The position numbers and the translations under genes were made by a program. This document shows positions 1 to 8,912 of a DNA stretch of 64,000 nt, in pieces. Origin of the DNA: Mesobacillus jeotgali (lineage in GTDB: Bacteria; Bacillota; Bacilli; Bacillales; Cytobacillaceae); NCBI RefSeq assembly GCF_900166585.1, contig NZ_FVZC01000007.1:310001-374000 (forward strand), given 5' to 3'. The number at the start of each line of letters is the position of its first letter. The first letter of the stretch is position 1. The notes beneath the pieces are model-generated. The model worked only from the letters and a program-made list of their open reading frames with translations. It was not told the DNA's origin and did no database searches.

Positions 1-26
1 TTATATGTTTTAAAGGAGGTTTCATT

Positions 27-539
27 TTGTTTATTCACTTTTTAAAGGAGAACCGTTACGTCACACTGTTGCTCACAGCAATTAGGCTGTATCTTGGCTG
101 GGAGTGGTTTATTGCTGGATGGGGCAAAATCTCCAGTGGGAAGTTTGACGCCAGTGGTTTTCTCCATGGTGCATTAAAAAATACTTCAGGTGACCATCCT
201 GCTGTACAACCCTGGTGGGGAAGTTTTATAAGAGAGGTTGCATTACCATATGTTGACCTATTTAATGTTCTTATTCCCTGGGGTGAATTATTAGTAGGGC
301 TCGGATTGATTTTGGGAATCTTTACTTCCTTTGCTATGTTAATGGGCCTTACCATGAATTTTGCCTATATGTTTTCGGGCACTGCAAGTACAAACCCGCA
401 AATGGTTTTACTAGGTCTAGTCATTCTGCTGGCGGGGGGGAATGCTTGGAAATTTGGATTGGACAGGTGGGTAAATCCCGTAATAAGAAAAGTATTAGCT
501 AAAAAGGCTGGTAAAGAAACAAATCCGCAAACAGCGTAA
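27..539 (+). CDS. DoxX family membrane protein
   Basis: A 170-aa integral membrane protein with about four hydrophobic segments and the conserved early part of DoxX proteins (RLYLGWEWFIAGWGK near residues 20-34). Family members are small quinone- or thiosulfate-linked membrane proteins in some organisms and uncharacterised in Bacillus; no substrate can be named. The start is TTG at 27, placed 6 bases after a strong AAAGGAGGT (12-20). It is followed by a terminator at 598-630, so it ends its transcript. The family assignment is good, the function is unknown. Confidence 0.85.
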   Translation: MFIHFLKENRYVTLLLTAIRLYLGWEWFIAGWGKISSGKFDASGFLHGALKNTSGDHPAVQPWWGSFIREVALPYVDLFNVLIPWGELLVGLGLILGIFTSFAMLMGLTMNFAYMFSGTASTNPQMVLLGLVILLAGGNAWKFGLDRWVNPVIRKVLAKKAGKETNPQTA

Positions 540-597
540 TATTCAATATTTGGAAGTGAGAAATGGTTCCTTGTAAATTTACCATCTTGAATAATTG

Positions 598-630
598 AGA
601 GACAGCGGGCCCGTCCATCTGTCTCTTTTT
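598..630 (+). terminator. Rho-independent terminator after the DoxX gene
   Basis: Perfect 8-bp stem AGAGACAG (598-605) / CTGTCTCT (619-626) followed by a short T run to 630. It separates the DoxX gene from ilvA. Confidence 0.8.
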
Positions 631-693
631 ACATACTTTCCCTGAACCAGAGCAACATAAAAGGAAAATGGATCGAACTCAGGGGGATTCACA

Positions 694-1899
694 ATGAATT
701 GGGATGATGTGATTTTAGCGCGGGAAAAAATGAAAGGAATTGTTCATGCCACACCTCTTGATTATTCTAAAACCTTTAGCACACTCTCAAATAATGAAGT
801 ATATTTGAAGCTTGAAAACCTGCAAAAGACAGGCAGCTTCAAGGTTAGAGGTTCTTATAATAAATTGATATCTTTGCCAGCTGAAGAGCTGCAAAAGGGA
901 GTTGTGGCAGCTTCTGCCGGAAATCATGCTCAGGGTGTGGCCTATTCCAGCCAGATGCTAGGCATTCCCTGTACGATTGTCATGCCAAAAGGGGCGCCTC
1001 TCAGCAAGGTGCTGGCAACTCGGCAATACGGAGCTGAAGTCATACTGGAAGGTACGGTTTTTGACGAGGCTCTGGCCTATGCATTTGAGCTGAAAGACAA
1101 GCTAGGCGCCACATTTATCCATGCGTTTGATGATGAGTCAGTCATTGCGGGTCAAGGGACAGTTGGATTGGAAATTCTTGATCAGCTGCCGGATGTGGAG
1201 GCGATTATCTGCCCTGTTGGCGGTGGAGGGCTTATTGCAGGTGTCGCTCTGGCCGTCAAAGAAAAGAGGCCTGACATTAAAGTATATGGTGTCCAGACGC
1301 TTGCATGTCCAAGCATGAAACATTCATTAACCGAGAACCGTCCGGTTGCTGTTAAGGCATCTCCAACGATGGCAGATGGAATTGCTGTTCAGAAGCCTGG
1401 GCAGAAAACTTTTGAAATCATACGAAAATATGTCGATGATATTTTTTGTGTGGATGAAATGGAAATTGCCCGAACGATGCTTCTTGTCCTCGAGAGAAAT
1501 AAGCTGCTGGTAGAGGGATCGGGTGCAAGCCCGCTGGCAGCTTTGCTTTATGACAAAGTGAATCTCAAAGGCAAGAAGATTGCCGTTGTTTTAAGCGGCG
1601 GAAATGTCGATGTCAATTTCATTTCGCGAATCATTGAACGTGGGCTTGTTGAATCGGGAAGGTTTGCGCATTTTACAATGACGTTAAAAGATAAACCAGG
1701 TGAGCTTCAGCGAGTGTTAAGCTCTGTAACCGAACTCAACGCCAACATCCAATTTGTCAACCTTCATCGCATCGGAAAGCATATATATCCTGGATACGCT
1801 CAGTTGGAATTATCGGTAGAGACGAAGGATCATGAACATATTGAACAGCTTTATAATAAATTAAGTGCTCAGGGTTTTCAGCTGAAAATGGATCAGTAA
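694..1899 (+). CDS. ilvA: Threonine ammonia-lyase (threonine dehydratase)
   Basis: A PLP enzyme that deaminates L-threonine to 2-oxobutanoate, the first committed step towards isoleucine. The PLP-lysine motif GSFKVRG lies near residues 47-53, the phosphate-binding loop PVGGGGLIAGVAL near 174-187, and the C-terminal 70-75 residues form a single ACT-like domain (FTMTLKDKPGELQRV onward). The 401-aa length and the single regulatory domain fit the shorter IlvA form of Bacillus. The ATG follows CAGGGGGATT. It stands alone between two hairpins and not in an ilv-leu operon, so biosynthetic versus catabolic use cannot be settled here. Confidence 0.93.
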   Translation: MNWDDVILAREKMKGIVHATPLDYSKTFSTLSNNEVYLKLENLQKTGSFKVRGSYNKLISLPAEELQKGVVAASAGNHAQGVAYSSQMLGIPCTIVMPKGAPLSKVLATRQYGAEVILEGTVFDEALAYAFELKDKLGATFIHAFDDESVIAGQGTVGLEILDQLPDVEAIICPVGGGGLIAGVALAVKEKRPDIKVYGVQTLACPSMKHSLTENRPVAVKASPTMADGIAVQKPGQKTFEIIRKYVDDIFCVDEMEIARTMLLVLERNKLLVEGSGASPLAALLYDKVNLKGKKIAVVLSGGNVDVNFISRIIERGLVESGRFAHFTMTLKDKPGELQRVLSSVTELNANIQFVNLHRIGKHIYPGYAQLELSVETKDHEHIEQLYNKLSAQGFQLKMDQ

Positions 1900-1920
1900 A
1901 CAGACACTAATAGCAGGGCG

Positions 1921-1958
1921 GGAGACAGCGGAAATCCTGCCTCTGTCTCTCCATCTTT
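1921..1958 (+). terminator. Probable terminator after ilvA
   Basis: GAGACAG (1922-1928) pairs with CTGTCTC (1943-1949), then CCATCTTT. The stem resembles the terminator before ilvA, but the T run is poor. Confidence 0.4.
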
Positions 1959-2030
1959 AGCTTAAATAAATATTGAGAATTTAAGAAGTACTTAAATGAG
2001 GATATTTAGGAGAATTCTGCAGGGGGGGTA

Positions 2031-2477
2031 TTATTGCTGTTTTTCATTCAGTATCTCCAAAACATCCTGATGCTGCTTCTGTACATTGGAAATATGCTTG
2101 ATCTCACTTGAAAGTTCCGATTTCGTCTCATCGAGCTTCTTCATTAGGCTGCCATAATAAAATGCAACTTCTTTTCTCATCTCACTCTGTTCTGATTGCA
2201 GTAATAGCTGGCCAGTTTCTAAGTTGATTATGCGGCTTTCCATCGAGTCGAATCGAACATCCATGGAGTCGAACCGATCATCCATCGAGTGAAATCGATC
2301 ATCCATCGAGTCGAACCGATCATCCATTGAGTCGAACCGATCATCAATCGCAACAAACTGTTCATCAACAGAATCAAACCTCTGGTCTATCGAATCAAAC
2401 CTCTTGTCTATGGTATCAAACCTCTTGTCCATAGAATCCAACTGATCTAAAATCTTATGCAATATTATCTCCAACAC
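2031..2477 (-). CDS. Heptad-repeat coiled-coil protein, unknown function
   Basis: A 148-aa acidic soluble protein. Residues about 12-85 are an almost perfect run of seven-residue units of the type D-x-R-F-D-S-M/I, which should form one long straight coiled coil. The remaining C-terminal half (about 86-148) is also helical and charged but without the repeat. There is no signal peptide or membrane segment. AAGGAGGTG sits just upstream of the ATG. It is a single gene between intergenic stretches. Similar low-complexity coils occur in many Bacillus genomes without assigned function, so none is given. Confidence 0.75.
   Translation of the reverse strand: MLEIILHKILDQLDSMDKRFDTIDKRFDSIDQRFDSVDEQFVAIDDRFDSMDDRFDSMDDRFHSMDDRFDSMDVRFDSMESRIINLETGQLLLQSEQSEMRKEVAFYYGSLMKKLDETKSELSSEIKHISNVQKQHQDVLEILNEKQQ
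2240..2460 (-). repeat. Tandem 21-bp coding repeat (heptads)
   Basis: About ten imperfect 21-bp units encode the D-x-R-F-D-S-M heptads of the coiled-coil protein. The central four to five copies are nearly identical in DNA as well as protein, which points to recent expansion by slippage or unequal recombination. Confidence 0.8.
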
Positions 2478-2656
2478 AATTCACCTCCTTCTCTTTGACA
2501 TTATTATACCTAGACCCGTAAATTATGGGAAGAGCTTTTAAATATATGCCTGTCCTATATGTCTGCATAGTTAGCGGCACATTCGAGAATTCTAATGACA
2601 AGCAGTTACTTCATTTTGAAGTAAGGATCATGATGGCTATAATCTGGAGGAATGTC

Positions 2657-2824
2657 ATGAAAAACAGCCAAGGGAAAAACAGGAATACCAAAAATAGAAA
2701 CACCACCCAAAATAAGGAGAAATTCGAGATAAGCGAAACGGGATACGGGCTGGAGTCAGTTGCAGAAGGTGCTGATTTCGCAGAGGGAGATCAAACTAAT
2801 TCTCCCAACTGTGGTGGCTTATGA
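2657..2824 (+). CDS. Small hydrophilic protein, 55 aa
   Basis: A 55-aa protein beginning MKNSQGKNRNTKNRN, with an Asn/Lys/Arg-rich N-terminal half and an acidic C-terminal half (SVAEGADFAEG). The ATG at 2657 is chosen over the longer frame because CTGGAGGAATGTC provides a ribosome site 7-8 bases upstream. A strong terminator starts 23 bases after the stop. The composition resembles small spore-associated proteins of Bacillus, but I do not recognise the family. Confidence 0.6.
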   Translation: MKNSQGKNRNTKNRNTTQNKEKFEISETGYGLESVAEGADFAEGDQTNSPNCGGL

Positions 2825-2846
2825 TTAATTTTAAATTTAGTAGGTA

Positions 2847-2876
2847 GAAGCAAGGGTGCTCCCTTGCTTCCTTTTT
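2847..2876 (+). terminator. Rho-independent terminator
   Basis: Perfect 10-bp stem GAAGCAAGGG (2847-2856) / CCCTTGCTTC (2861-2870) with a TGCT loop and five Ts. Confidence 0.9.
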
Positions 2877-2939
2877 GGTTCGTGAAACTTTATATAATTT
2901 GGTTCGTATATTAAGGACTAATAAAAAGGGGATATTAAT

Positions 2940-4610
2940 ATGGGAAATTTGTTTCTGTTTGCGCTCTTGGTCGGATTAGCTTCGGCCTTGCTTCTTGTTC
3001 CTTTTTCGAATGGGGAAGTCAAGGGCAAAAAAGTGAAGTCAGGGCTAGTAATTGCAGCGGTTGTGCTTTTCACCCTTGGAACTCTTATATTCTATTATAT
3101 GTTCAATCTGGACCGTAACCTTTCTTCTTTATGGCCGCTGGCGATTCTCGTCACGCTTGGCGGGACATTTTTTTCAGCTGGAAAGGAAAGGATGATCAAG
3201 GGAAGCTTATTTTTACTAACCATGCTTATCGGCGTGTATTTCATGATTGCCTTTCTTTTTAATGCTGAGGAAAAATATGAATCTGCGAAGATGGCAGAAA
3301 AGACAGAGATTTCGATCTTTGATGAAAAGGAAACGCCTGCGAGTGTTCCACCTCAGTTCGCGCGAAATAAAATGAAAAAGGCTTTCGGTCAGGTTCCGAA
3401 TACAAGTTATTATGAACTTGGGAATCTGCAAATCCAGAAGGTCAACGGGGAGTATGTCTATATCGCCCCTGTAGAATTTTCGGGCTTTTTTAAATGGTGG
3501 AAGGGCGAGTCTACACCAGGTTATTTTACCGTAAGTGCTACAGATTCAACAGCTAACCCTAAGTTCAAGAAGTCAGAAATGATTTTCACACCGTCTTCTT
3601 ACTTTAATAAAAACCTTGAACGACATATCCGGATGCAGCAGCCTGAGGCTATTTTTTACGGTGGAACGCAGCTGGAGATAGATGACGAAGGAAAACCTTA
3701 TTATATCAGGACATTCGGCGAGTTCATCTCAGCTCGGAATGGTTTTAAGGTGACTGGAGTTGTCGTTGTTGATCCTGCGTCAGGAAAGACGACAGCCTAT
3801 GCTTTGTCAGATGCACCAGACTTCATTGACGGCTCTGTTTCTCCGGAGGCAGTCAGCCTGCAAAACAGCTATTACGGGAATTTTGTTCATGGATACTGGA
3901 ACAGCGTGTTTGGAAAATCTGATGTGAAACTTCCCTCAGATGAAGGAACCGAAGCCCAGGTGAGCCCAATTTTTAATGAAGATGGCGATATGTATTACTT
4001 CACTGATTTTACCAGTCCGAAAGAAGGCGTTGACTCCATGCTAGGGTACGCTTTGACGAATTCTCGTACGGGAAAAGCTACCTTCTATACCGGTGATCTT
4101 GAAGAGTCTTATATGGATTCCGAAGGAGCGCTCCAGATTATTGAAAAGAAATTCATTGAGAAAAAGTGGTACGGTGAAATGCCGATTATCTACAATTTCT
4201 ATGGAGAAGCCAGCTGGCTGACAGCTGTCCTTGATTCAAACGGCTTTTTGCAAAACTACTTTATCGTATCAGCTGCCAACCCTGAAATCTCAGTGTATGG
4301 GAACACTCCAAATGAAGCCCTGAGAAAATATAAAACAGCCTTGCAGCATGGCGGGGGAACAGTGGATGGTAACTCAAAGGCTGAAGAAAAGCAGACGAGC
4401 GGAACTGTAGTACGTGTTTACAAAGAAAAAACAGGTGATTTCACGATTGTTTCGATCCTGCTGGATAATAAAAAGAACTACCTCATCTCATCCGAAGCTA
4501 ATCCATTGGCCATCTATCTGAAAGAAGGCGACCAGGTAGACATTAAATACATGGAAACAGGAGAAACCTTCCTGCCGGTGAAAGAATTGGTGATTCGAGG
4601 GTTGGAGTAA
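2940..4610 (+). CDS. Large membrane protein with extracytoplasmic domain, unknown
   Basis: A 556-aa protein. The first ~110 residues hold four hydrophobic segments (about 3-20, 34-53, 62-78, 84-105). The remaining ~440 residues are soluble, beta-rich and Tyr/Phe-rich, with two similar stretches of about 100 residues (around 150-260 and 300-430) suggestive of repeated PepSY-like or beta-sandwich modules. The C-terminal ~80 residues (TSGTVVRVYKEKTGDFTIVS onward) look like a small OB- or SH3-like barrel. The ATG follows AAAAAGGGGATATTAAT. It is monocistronic and terminated at 4617-4649. I do not recognise a characterised family; a sensor or envelope-associated role is only inference. Confidence 0.7.
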   Translation: MGNLFLFALLVGLASALLLVPFSNGEVKGKKVKSGLVIAAVVLFTLGTLIFYYMFNLDRNLSSLWPLAILVTLGGTFFSAGKERMIKGSLFLLTMLIGVYFMIAFLFNAEEKYESAKMAEKTEISIFDEKETPASVPPQFARNKMKKAFGQVPNTSYYELGNLQIQKVNGEYVYIAPVEFSGFFKWWKGESTPGYFTVSATDSTANPKFKKSEMIFTPSSYFNKNLERHIRMQQPEAIFYGGTQLEIDDEGKPYYIRTFGEFISARNGFKVTGVVVVDPASGKTTAYALSDAPDFIDGSVSPEAVSLQNSYYGNFVHGYWNSVFGKSDVKLPSDEGTEAQVSPIFNEDGDMYYFTDFTSPKEGVDSMLGYALTNSRTGKATFYTGDLEESYMDSEGALQIIEKKFIEKKWYGEMPIIYNFYGEASWLTAVLDSNGFLQNYFIVSAANPEISVYGNTPNEALRKYKTALQHGGGTVDGNSKAEEKQTSGTVVRVYKEKTGDFTIVSILLDNKKNYLISSEANPLAIYLKEGDQVDIKYMETGETFLPVKELVIRGLE

Positions 4611-4616
4611 TGCAGC

Positions 4617-4649
4617 AGACCCATGACATGACGTCACGGGTCTTTTTTT
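4617..4649 (+). terminator. Rho-independent terminator
   Basis: AGACCCATGAC / GTCACGGGTCT stem with one mismatch, followed by seven Ts (4643-4649). Confidence 0.85.
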
Positions 4650-4866
4650 GTCGGGGATATGGGGAGAGTGAGTATTCACCTTGACAGAAGATACGATTGG
4701 CTCATAGGGATGAGCAATATTAAGCTCGATAACCTTTAGTGTTGCTGTTTACAAAATATGGCAATTAAACCTGCTCAGGCTTCTCTTTGAATATGGAAAA
4801 ATTCATTGTATTTGTTATTTATTGGTTTAAAATGATAGTAAATCATATGTAAGGTGAGGTAAGGTC

Positions 4867-7800
4867 ATGGGTTTCCAAAAATGGCTTCGTATATTACTGC
4901 CTGAGCTTCAATTGGTCGATTATGTGCAGGCAAAGGGATTAAGAGGCAAAAAACAGAGGATGGGCGGGCAGGCTCAAACAATGGTTCATGCCGGAGCGTT
5001 AAGGTCTGGATCAATCGCAGGCAATCCTCAGAATGGCCCTGCTTCTGTTGGTGCAGTCGGGGAAGTGGTCAAGGATGCAAAATACGGGATCAAGCAAATG
5101 GGCTTGAATCGATCAAATGAGGAACTGGACACAGTTTTTGCGGATATCAAAAAGGAACTGAATAGCAAGATCTTAAGACAGAGTGGATTCATCGATGAGC
5201 TGCTAGTTGCCTATAAAAAATCTTTTTTTAAGAGAGAGAAAGGGAAGGTTCAAAATACTATTCTGCTGGCAGGTCCTGCTGGAACGGGCAAGTTTACGAC
5301 CTTACAGCTGTTGATCGATCAGCTCTATAAGAAAAAACTTGTTCCATATAAGCGGGTCGTGACGATTGATTTAAGGAATTACACCGAGAAGGATATTCAC
5401 AGTAATTTCATCCTGGATTGTTCTGCCGCCTTTGAATATGGGATTGGGACGGTATGCTTTTTGGGGATAGAGAATGCTGATGCTGAGGTTCTTCAGTATG
5501 TATCCAGGCTGGTGCAGCAGGGATTTTTCCGGACATCCAACAGTGTAATGGTCGATGCCTCTAATTATTTTCTAGTCTTCTATGCCGATGTGGACTTGAA
5601 AGAGGAAGTTCACGGAAAGCTTCCTAATGAGGTGGCGAATAATATACCTGCTCCTATTTTAAAAGGAATCCAGTCATATGCGATTTCGGCACCGCTCATG
5701 CCTGAGGATATTGAGGCTATTTTGAGGAGCAAGTTCCAGGCTGCAGCGAACAGGCTGGGGAATCAAGCACAGTTGACGGTCACATTTGAAGAGGGGCTGT
5801 TTACTGGTTTAGTAGAGAGAATAATAGCAACGAAGAAATACGGAGAGGCAATTGAGAGTTTGGCTGAAAAGGATTTTTACCAGACGATTGTTGATTTAAG
5901 GGCAAGAGGGACTTTCCTGGCGGAAGATCACATTAGGATCCAGCTGGAGCAGGATGATCTGCTGGCGGTGAAAGGTCAGGAAACCTACCTGCTAAAATCC
6001 ATTCCATTTGTTGAGGACGAAAAAATAGAAGACCTTCTTGATGAGCTTAACAGCTTGACGGGCTTGCATACGGTAAAAAAAGCTATTCATGAGCTGCTGG
6101 AAACGGTGAAGGCTGAAAAAATGAGGCAGGAGGCCGGGTTCAAAACGGCGGGCAAAATGGCAATACATATGGTGTTCACCGGTAATCCAGGGACTGGCAA
6201 AACAACGGTGGCGAGGCTGGTCTCACGTATTTTAAAAGCGATGGGATTGCTCTCACAGGGACAATTAGTAGAAGCAGCAAGACAGGACCTCGTTGGGGAA
6301 TACCTTGGATCCACTGCGCCCAAAACCAATGCTGCCATTGAACGTGCCCTTGGCGGCGTGCTATTTATTGATGAAGCCTACTCCTTATCAAGAAATAAGC
6401 AGGACCCATTTGGCATGGAAGCGATCGATACCCTGGTGAAGGGAATGGAGGATCATCGCGATAATCTGGTGATGGTACTGGCGGGATACACGAATGAGAT
6501 GGATGATTTCTTGAAAATGAATCCGGGGCTTCAATCGAGATTCCCTTATATTATTGAGTTTCCGGACTATTCGTCTGAAGAAATGTATGAGATTTTGACA
6601 GGGATGGCGAAAGCGAAAGATTTTGCAGTTGATCCTGGTATTAAAGAGCAGCTCATTGAATTGTTTGATTCCAAGCAGATTTCTGGCCGGAATGATGCCG
6701 GTAATGGGCGCCTTGTCCGTAATATGCTGGAGGATGCCATCCGGAAACAGGCGGTTCGCCTCAATCAGGATACAGGTGCACGGGATTACAGACTTTTGAC
6801 AGCGGTGGATTTTGGCATAGCCGAGCGCCAGAGGTTCGAGCTGGAGCCAGCATTTGAGAAGATCATTGGATTGGATAATGTAAAAGACTTTCTCAGAAGT
6901 CTGGAAAAACAAATTCTTGCGAATGAAAAAAGGAAAAAGGCTGGAATTTTAACAGATCAGTCCCAGACTCTAAATATCGTCTTTTCGGGGAATCCAGGAA
7001 CAGGGAAAACGACGATGGCGCGTATGCTTTCGGAGATGCTTAAATCAATGGGCCTTTTAAAAAGAGGTCACCTGATCGAGGTGGACAGAAGCAATCTCGT
7101 GGCCGAATATATGGGACAAACCGCTGTGAAAACCACGGAAGTCGTCCAGTCTGCCCTGGGCGGGGTGTTATTTATCGATGAAGCTTACAGTCTTGTAGAA
7201 GATGGTGTCCAGGGCGGCGGCTTTGGAAAAGAAGCCATTGATACGCTGGTTCGATTGATTGAAAACCATCGCAGCGACCTGGTCGTGATTCTTGCGGGAT
7301 ACAGCGATGAAATGGAAAAGTTTTTGCGGAGCAATCCGGGACTTGCATCCCGTTTCCCGCTGCAAATTGAGTTCCCGGATTATACTCCTGAACAGCTCAC
7401 ACAAATTACCGAAATCCAGGCAAAAGCCAAAGGGTTCCGCCTTGAATTCGATGTACAGCAGGCGTTGGCCAGTTTTTATGAGAAAAAGCAGATTCCCGGG
7501 AAAAATGACAGCGGCAATGGGCGACTGGTAAGGAATACGCTGGAGGCGGCCATTCGCAACCAGGCAGTAAGGATTGTAGAAACAGAAAATGTCGTTCCAG
7601 ACCAATTGAATAAGTTAACCCTTGGCGATTTTAGATTGCTGGAAGATCACCCGAAAGAAAATGCCTTGCAGGAGCTGAATGCTGTCATCGGCCTGAATGA
7701 AGTCAAAACATTTGTGCGATCATTATCAGCGCAGATTGAAGTGGCCAATAAAAGAAAAGCGATGGGATTGCCAGATATGGGTGCGCAATCGCTGCATATG

Positions 7801-8466
7801 GTGTTTAAAGGAAACCCGGGTACGGGCAAAACGACAATTGCCCGGATTCTGGCCCGAAGGCTGAAGGAACTGGGTGTCATCAAGCTGGATCATATTGTGG
7901 AAACAGACCGTTCTGGACTGGTGGCAGGCTATGTTGGCCAGACCGCTCTCAAAACGCGAGAAGTTCTGGAAAAGGCCTTAGGCGGAATTCTATTCGTAGA
8001 TGAAGCGTATGCTCTATTCGGCGATGGCCAGGATTTTGGCCAGGAAGCGATTGATACCATCGTCAAATTTATGGATGACCACCGTGAAAATATAATTGTG
8101 ATTTTAGCTGGTTATGAGGAAGATATGGAACAACTGCTAGATTCCAATGCAGGCTTGCGCTCAAGATTTCCGAATATGATTACTTTCCCGGACTATACAG
8201 CCGACGAACTCGTGGAAATCAGTATTCGTCTTTTGAAGCCAAAGGGCTACGAAATTAGTCCGGAAGCTGCCGAGGTTCTTAAAGGGATTTTTGCGCGTGC
8301 TAGTGATGATGCATCTTCGGGTAATGGCCGTCTCGCGAGGAATGTCTGTGAAGCGGCCATTCGGCAGCATGCTTTGAGGTTAAGTGAAACCGAACAGGCA
8401 ACACTAGAGGATTTAACCGTACTGAAACGTGAGGACTTTTTACAGGCTGGGGGTGTTTCTATATGA
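4867..8466 (+). CDS. Multi-domain AAA ATPase with three CbbX/SpoVK-type modules
   Basis: A 1199-aa cytoplasmic ATPase. An N-terminal ~110-residue region precedes a divergent AAA module with Walker A GPAGTGK at 136-142 but no canonical Walker B. Three tandem CbbX/CfqX (SpoVK/EccA-like) modules follow, with GNPGTGK at 439-445, 708-714 and 982-988. Their Walker B aspartate/glutamate pairs are at 502/503, 771/772 and 1045/1046, and each has sensor-like GNGRLVRN or GNGRLARN near its end. All three C-terminal modules look catalytically intact. B. subtilis SpoVK has one such module and EccA proteins of type VII secretion have one behind TPRs; three in series is unusual. The stop overlaps the next ORF by four bases (ATGA), so coupling to the membrane protein downstream is likely. 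The substrate is unknown; a remodelling or unfolding engine for a membrane complex is inference. Confidence 0.9.
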   Translation: MGFQKWLRILLPELQLVDYVQAKGLRGKKQRMGGQAQTMVHAGALRSGSIAGNPQNGPASVGAVGEVVKDAKYGIKQMGLNRSNEELDTVFADIKKELNSKILRQSGFIDELLVAYKKSFFKREKGKVQNTILLAGPAGTGKFTTLQLLIDQLYKKKLVPYKRVVTIDLRNYTEKDIHSNFILDCSAAFEYGIGTVCFLGIENADAEVLQYVSRLVQQGFFRTSNSVMVDASNYFLVFYADVDLKEEVHGKLPNEVANNIPAPILKGIQSYAISAPLMPEDIEAILRSKFQAAANRLGNQAQLTVTFEEGLFTGLVERIIATKKYGEAIESLAEKDFYQTIVDLRARGTFLAEDHIRIQLEQDDLLAVKGQETYLLKSIPFVEDEKIEDLLDELNSLTGLHTVKKAIHELLETVKAEKMRQEAGFKTAGKMAIHMVFTGNPGTGKTTVARLVSRILKAMGLLSQGQLVEAARQDLVGEYLGSTAPKTNAAIERALGGVLFIDEAYSLSRNKQDPFGMEAIDTLVKGMEDHRDNLVMVLAGYTNEMDDFLKMNPGLQSRFPYIIEFPDYSSEEMYEILTGMAKAKDFAVDPGIKEQLIELFDSKQISGRNDAGNGRLVRNMLEDAIRKQAVRLNQDTGARDYRLLTAVDFGIAERQRFELEPAFEKIIGLDNVKDFLRSLEKQILANEKRKKAGILTDQSQTLNIVFSGNPGTGKTTMARMLSEMLKSMGLLKRGHLIEVDRSNLVAEYMGQTAVKTTEVVQSALGGVLFIDEAYSLVEDGVQGGGFGKEAIDTLVRLIENHRSDLVVILAGYSDEMEKFLRSNPGLASRFPLQIEFPDYTPEQLTQITEIQAKAKGFRLEFDVQQALASFYEKKQIPGKNDSGNGRLVRNTLEAAIRNQAVRIVETENVVPDQLNKLTLGDFRLLEDHPKENALQELNAVIGLNEVKTFVRSLSAQIEVANKRKAMGLPDMGAQSLHMVFKGNPGTGKTTIARILARRLKELGVIKLDHIVETDRSGLVAGYVGQTALKTREVLEKALGGILFVDEAYALFGDGQDFGQEAIDTIVKFMDDHRENIIVILAGYEEDMEQLLDSNAGLRSRFPNMITFPDYTADELVEISIRLLKPKGYEISPEAAEVLKGIFARASDDASSGNGRLARNVCEAAIRQHALRLSETEQATLEDLTVLKREDFLQAGGVSI

Positions 8467-8900
8467 AAAAAATCTTTAATTTTTTATGGGCTCTAGTATT
8501 TTATGTTTTGCTATTTCCTTTCACCATTCTCGTCATAGTCTTTGGACCGTTGATGACATTCCTGGACCTTATCGATGTATATAAACTGGAAGCACCAAGA
8601 CTCGGGTTTGGCCTGGGAGCGATTGCTTTCCTTGGTTTCATACTCTTTTTATCGATGAGGTATCCTTCATTGAATTGGCTGTATCGTAAGTTTCCGGTAC
8701 TGTTGCCATTCTTTCAGATGTGTTTCGTCAGTTTTATCGTAATGGACCTTAGCCTGGCATTTGCAAACCTGTGGGCAGACAGGATGATCATCGGGAAAAC
8801 TGTTGCGATTGGCTTATCGGTGCTGAGCATTCTGATTGGCAGAGCATTTCTATCATACTGGTATTATAAGTACCCAATCAGCTACAAGATGGTACGGTAA
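8463..8900 (+). CDS. Four-TM membrane protein of the AAA operon
   Basis: A 145-aa protein with four hydrophobic segments (about 8-32, 47-65, 78-99 and 111-131) and no recognised motif. Its ATG overlaps the AAA ATPase stop by four bases, and the next gene starts 13 bases after its stop, so the three genes should be one translation-coupled unit. A membrane anchor or channel partner for the ATPase is a reasonable guess from context only. Confidence 0.75.
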   Translation: MKKIFNFLWALVFYVLLFPFTILVIVFGPLMTFLDLIDVYKLEAPRLGFGLGAIAFLGFILFLSMRYPSLNWLYRKFPVLLPFFQMCFVSFIVMDLSLAFANLWADRMIIGKTVAIGLSVLSILIGRAFLSYWYYKYPISYKMVR

Positions 8901-8912
8901 GGAGGAGCGGCG

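Noticed and set aside
2525..2656. Longer N-terminus for the 55-aa protein
   Set aside because: No ribosome site at 2525, whereas GGAGG precedes the ATG at 2657; composition changes abruptly there.
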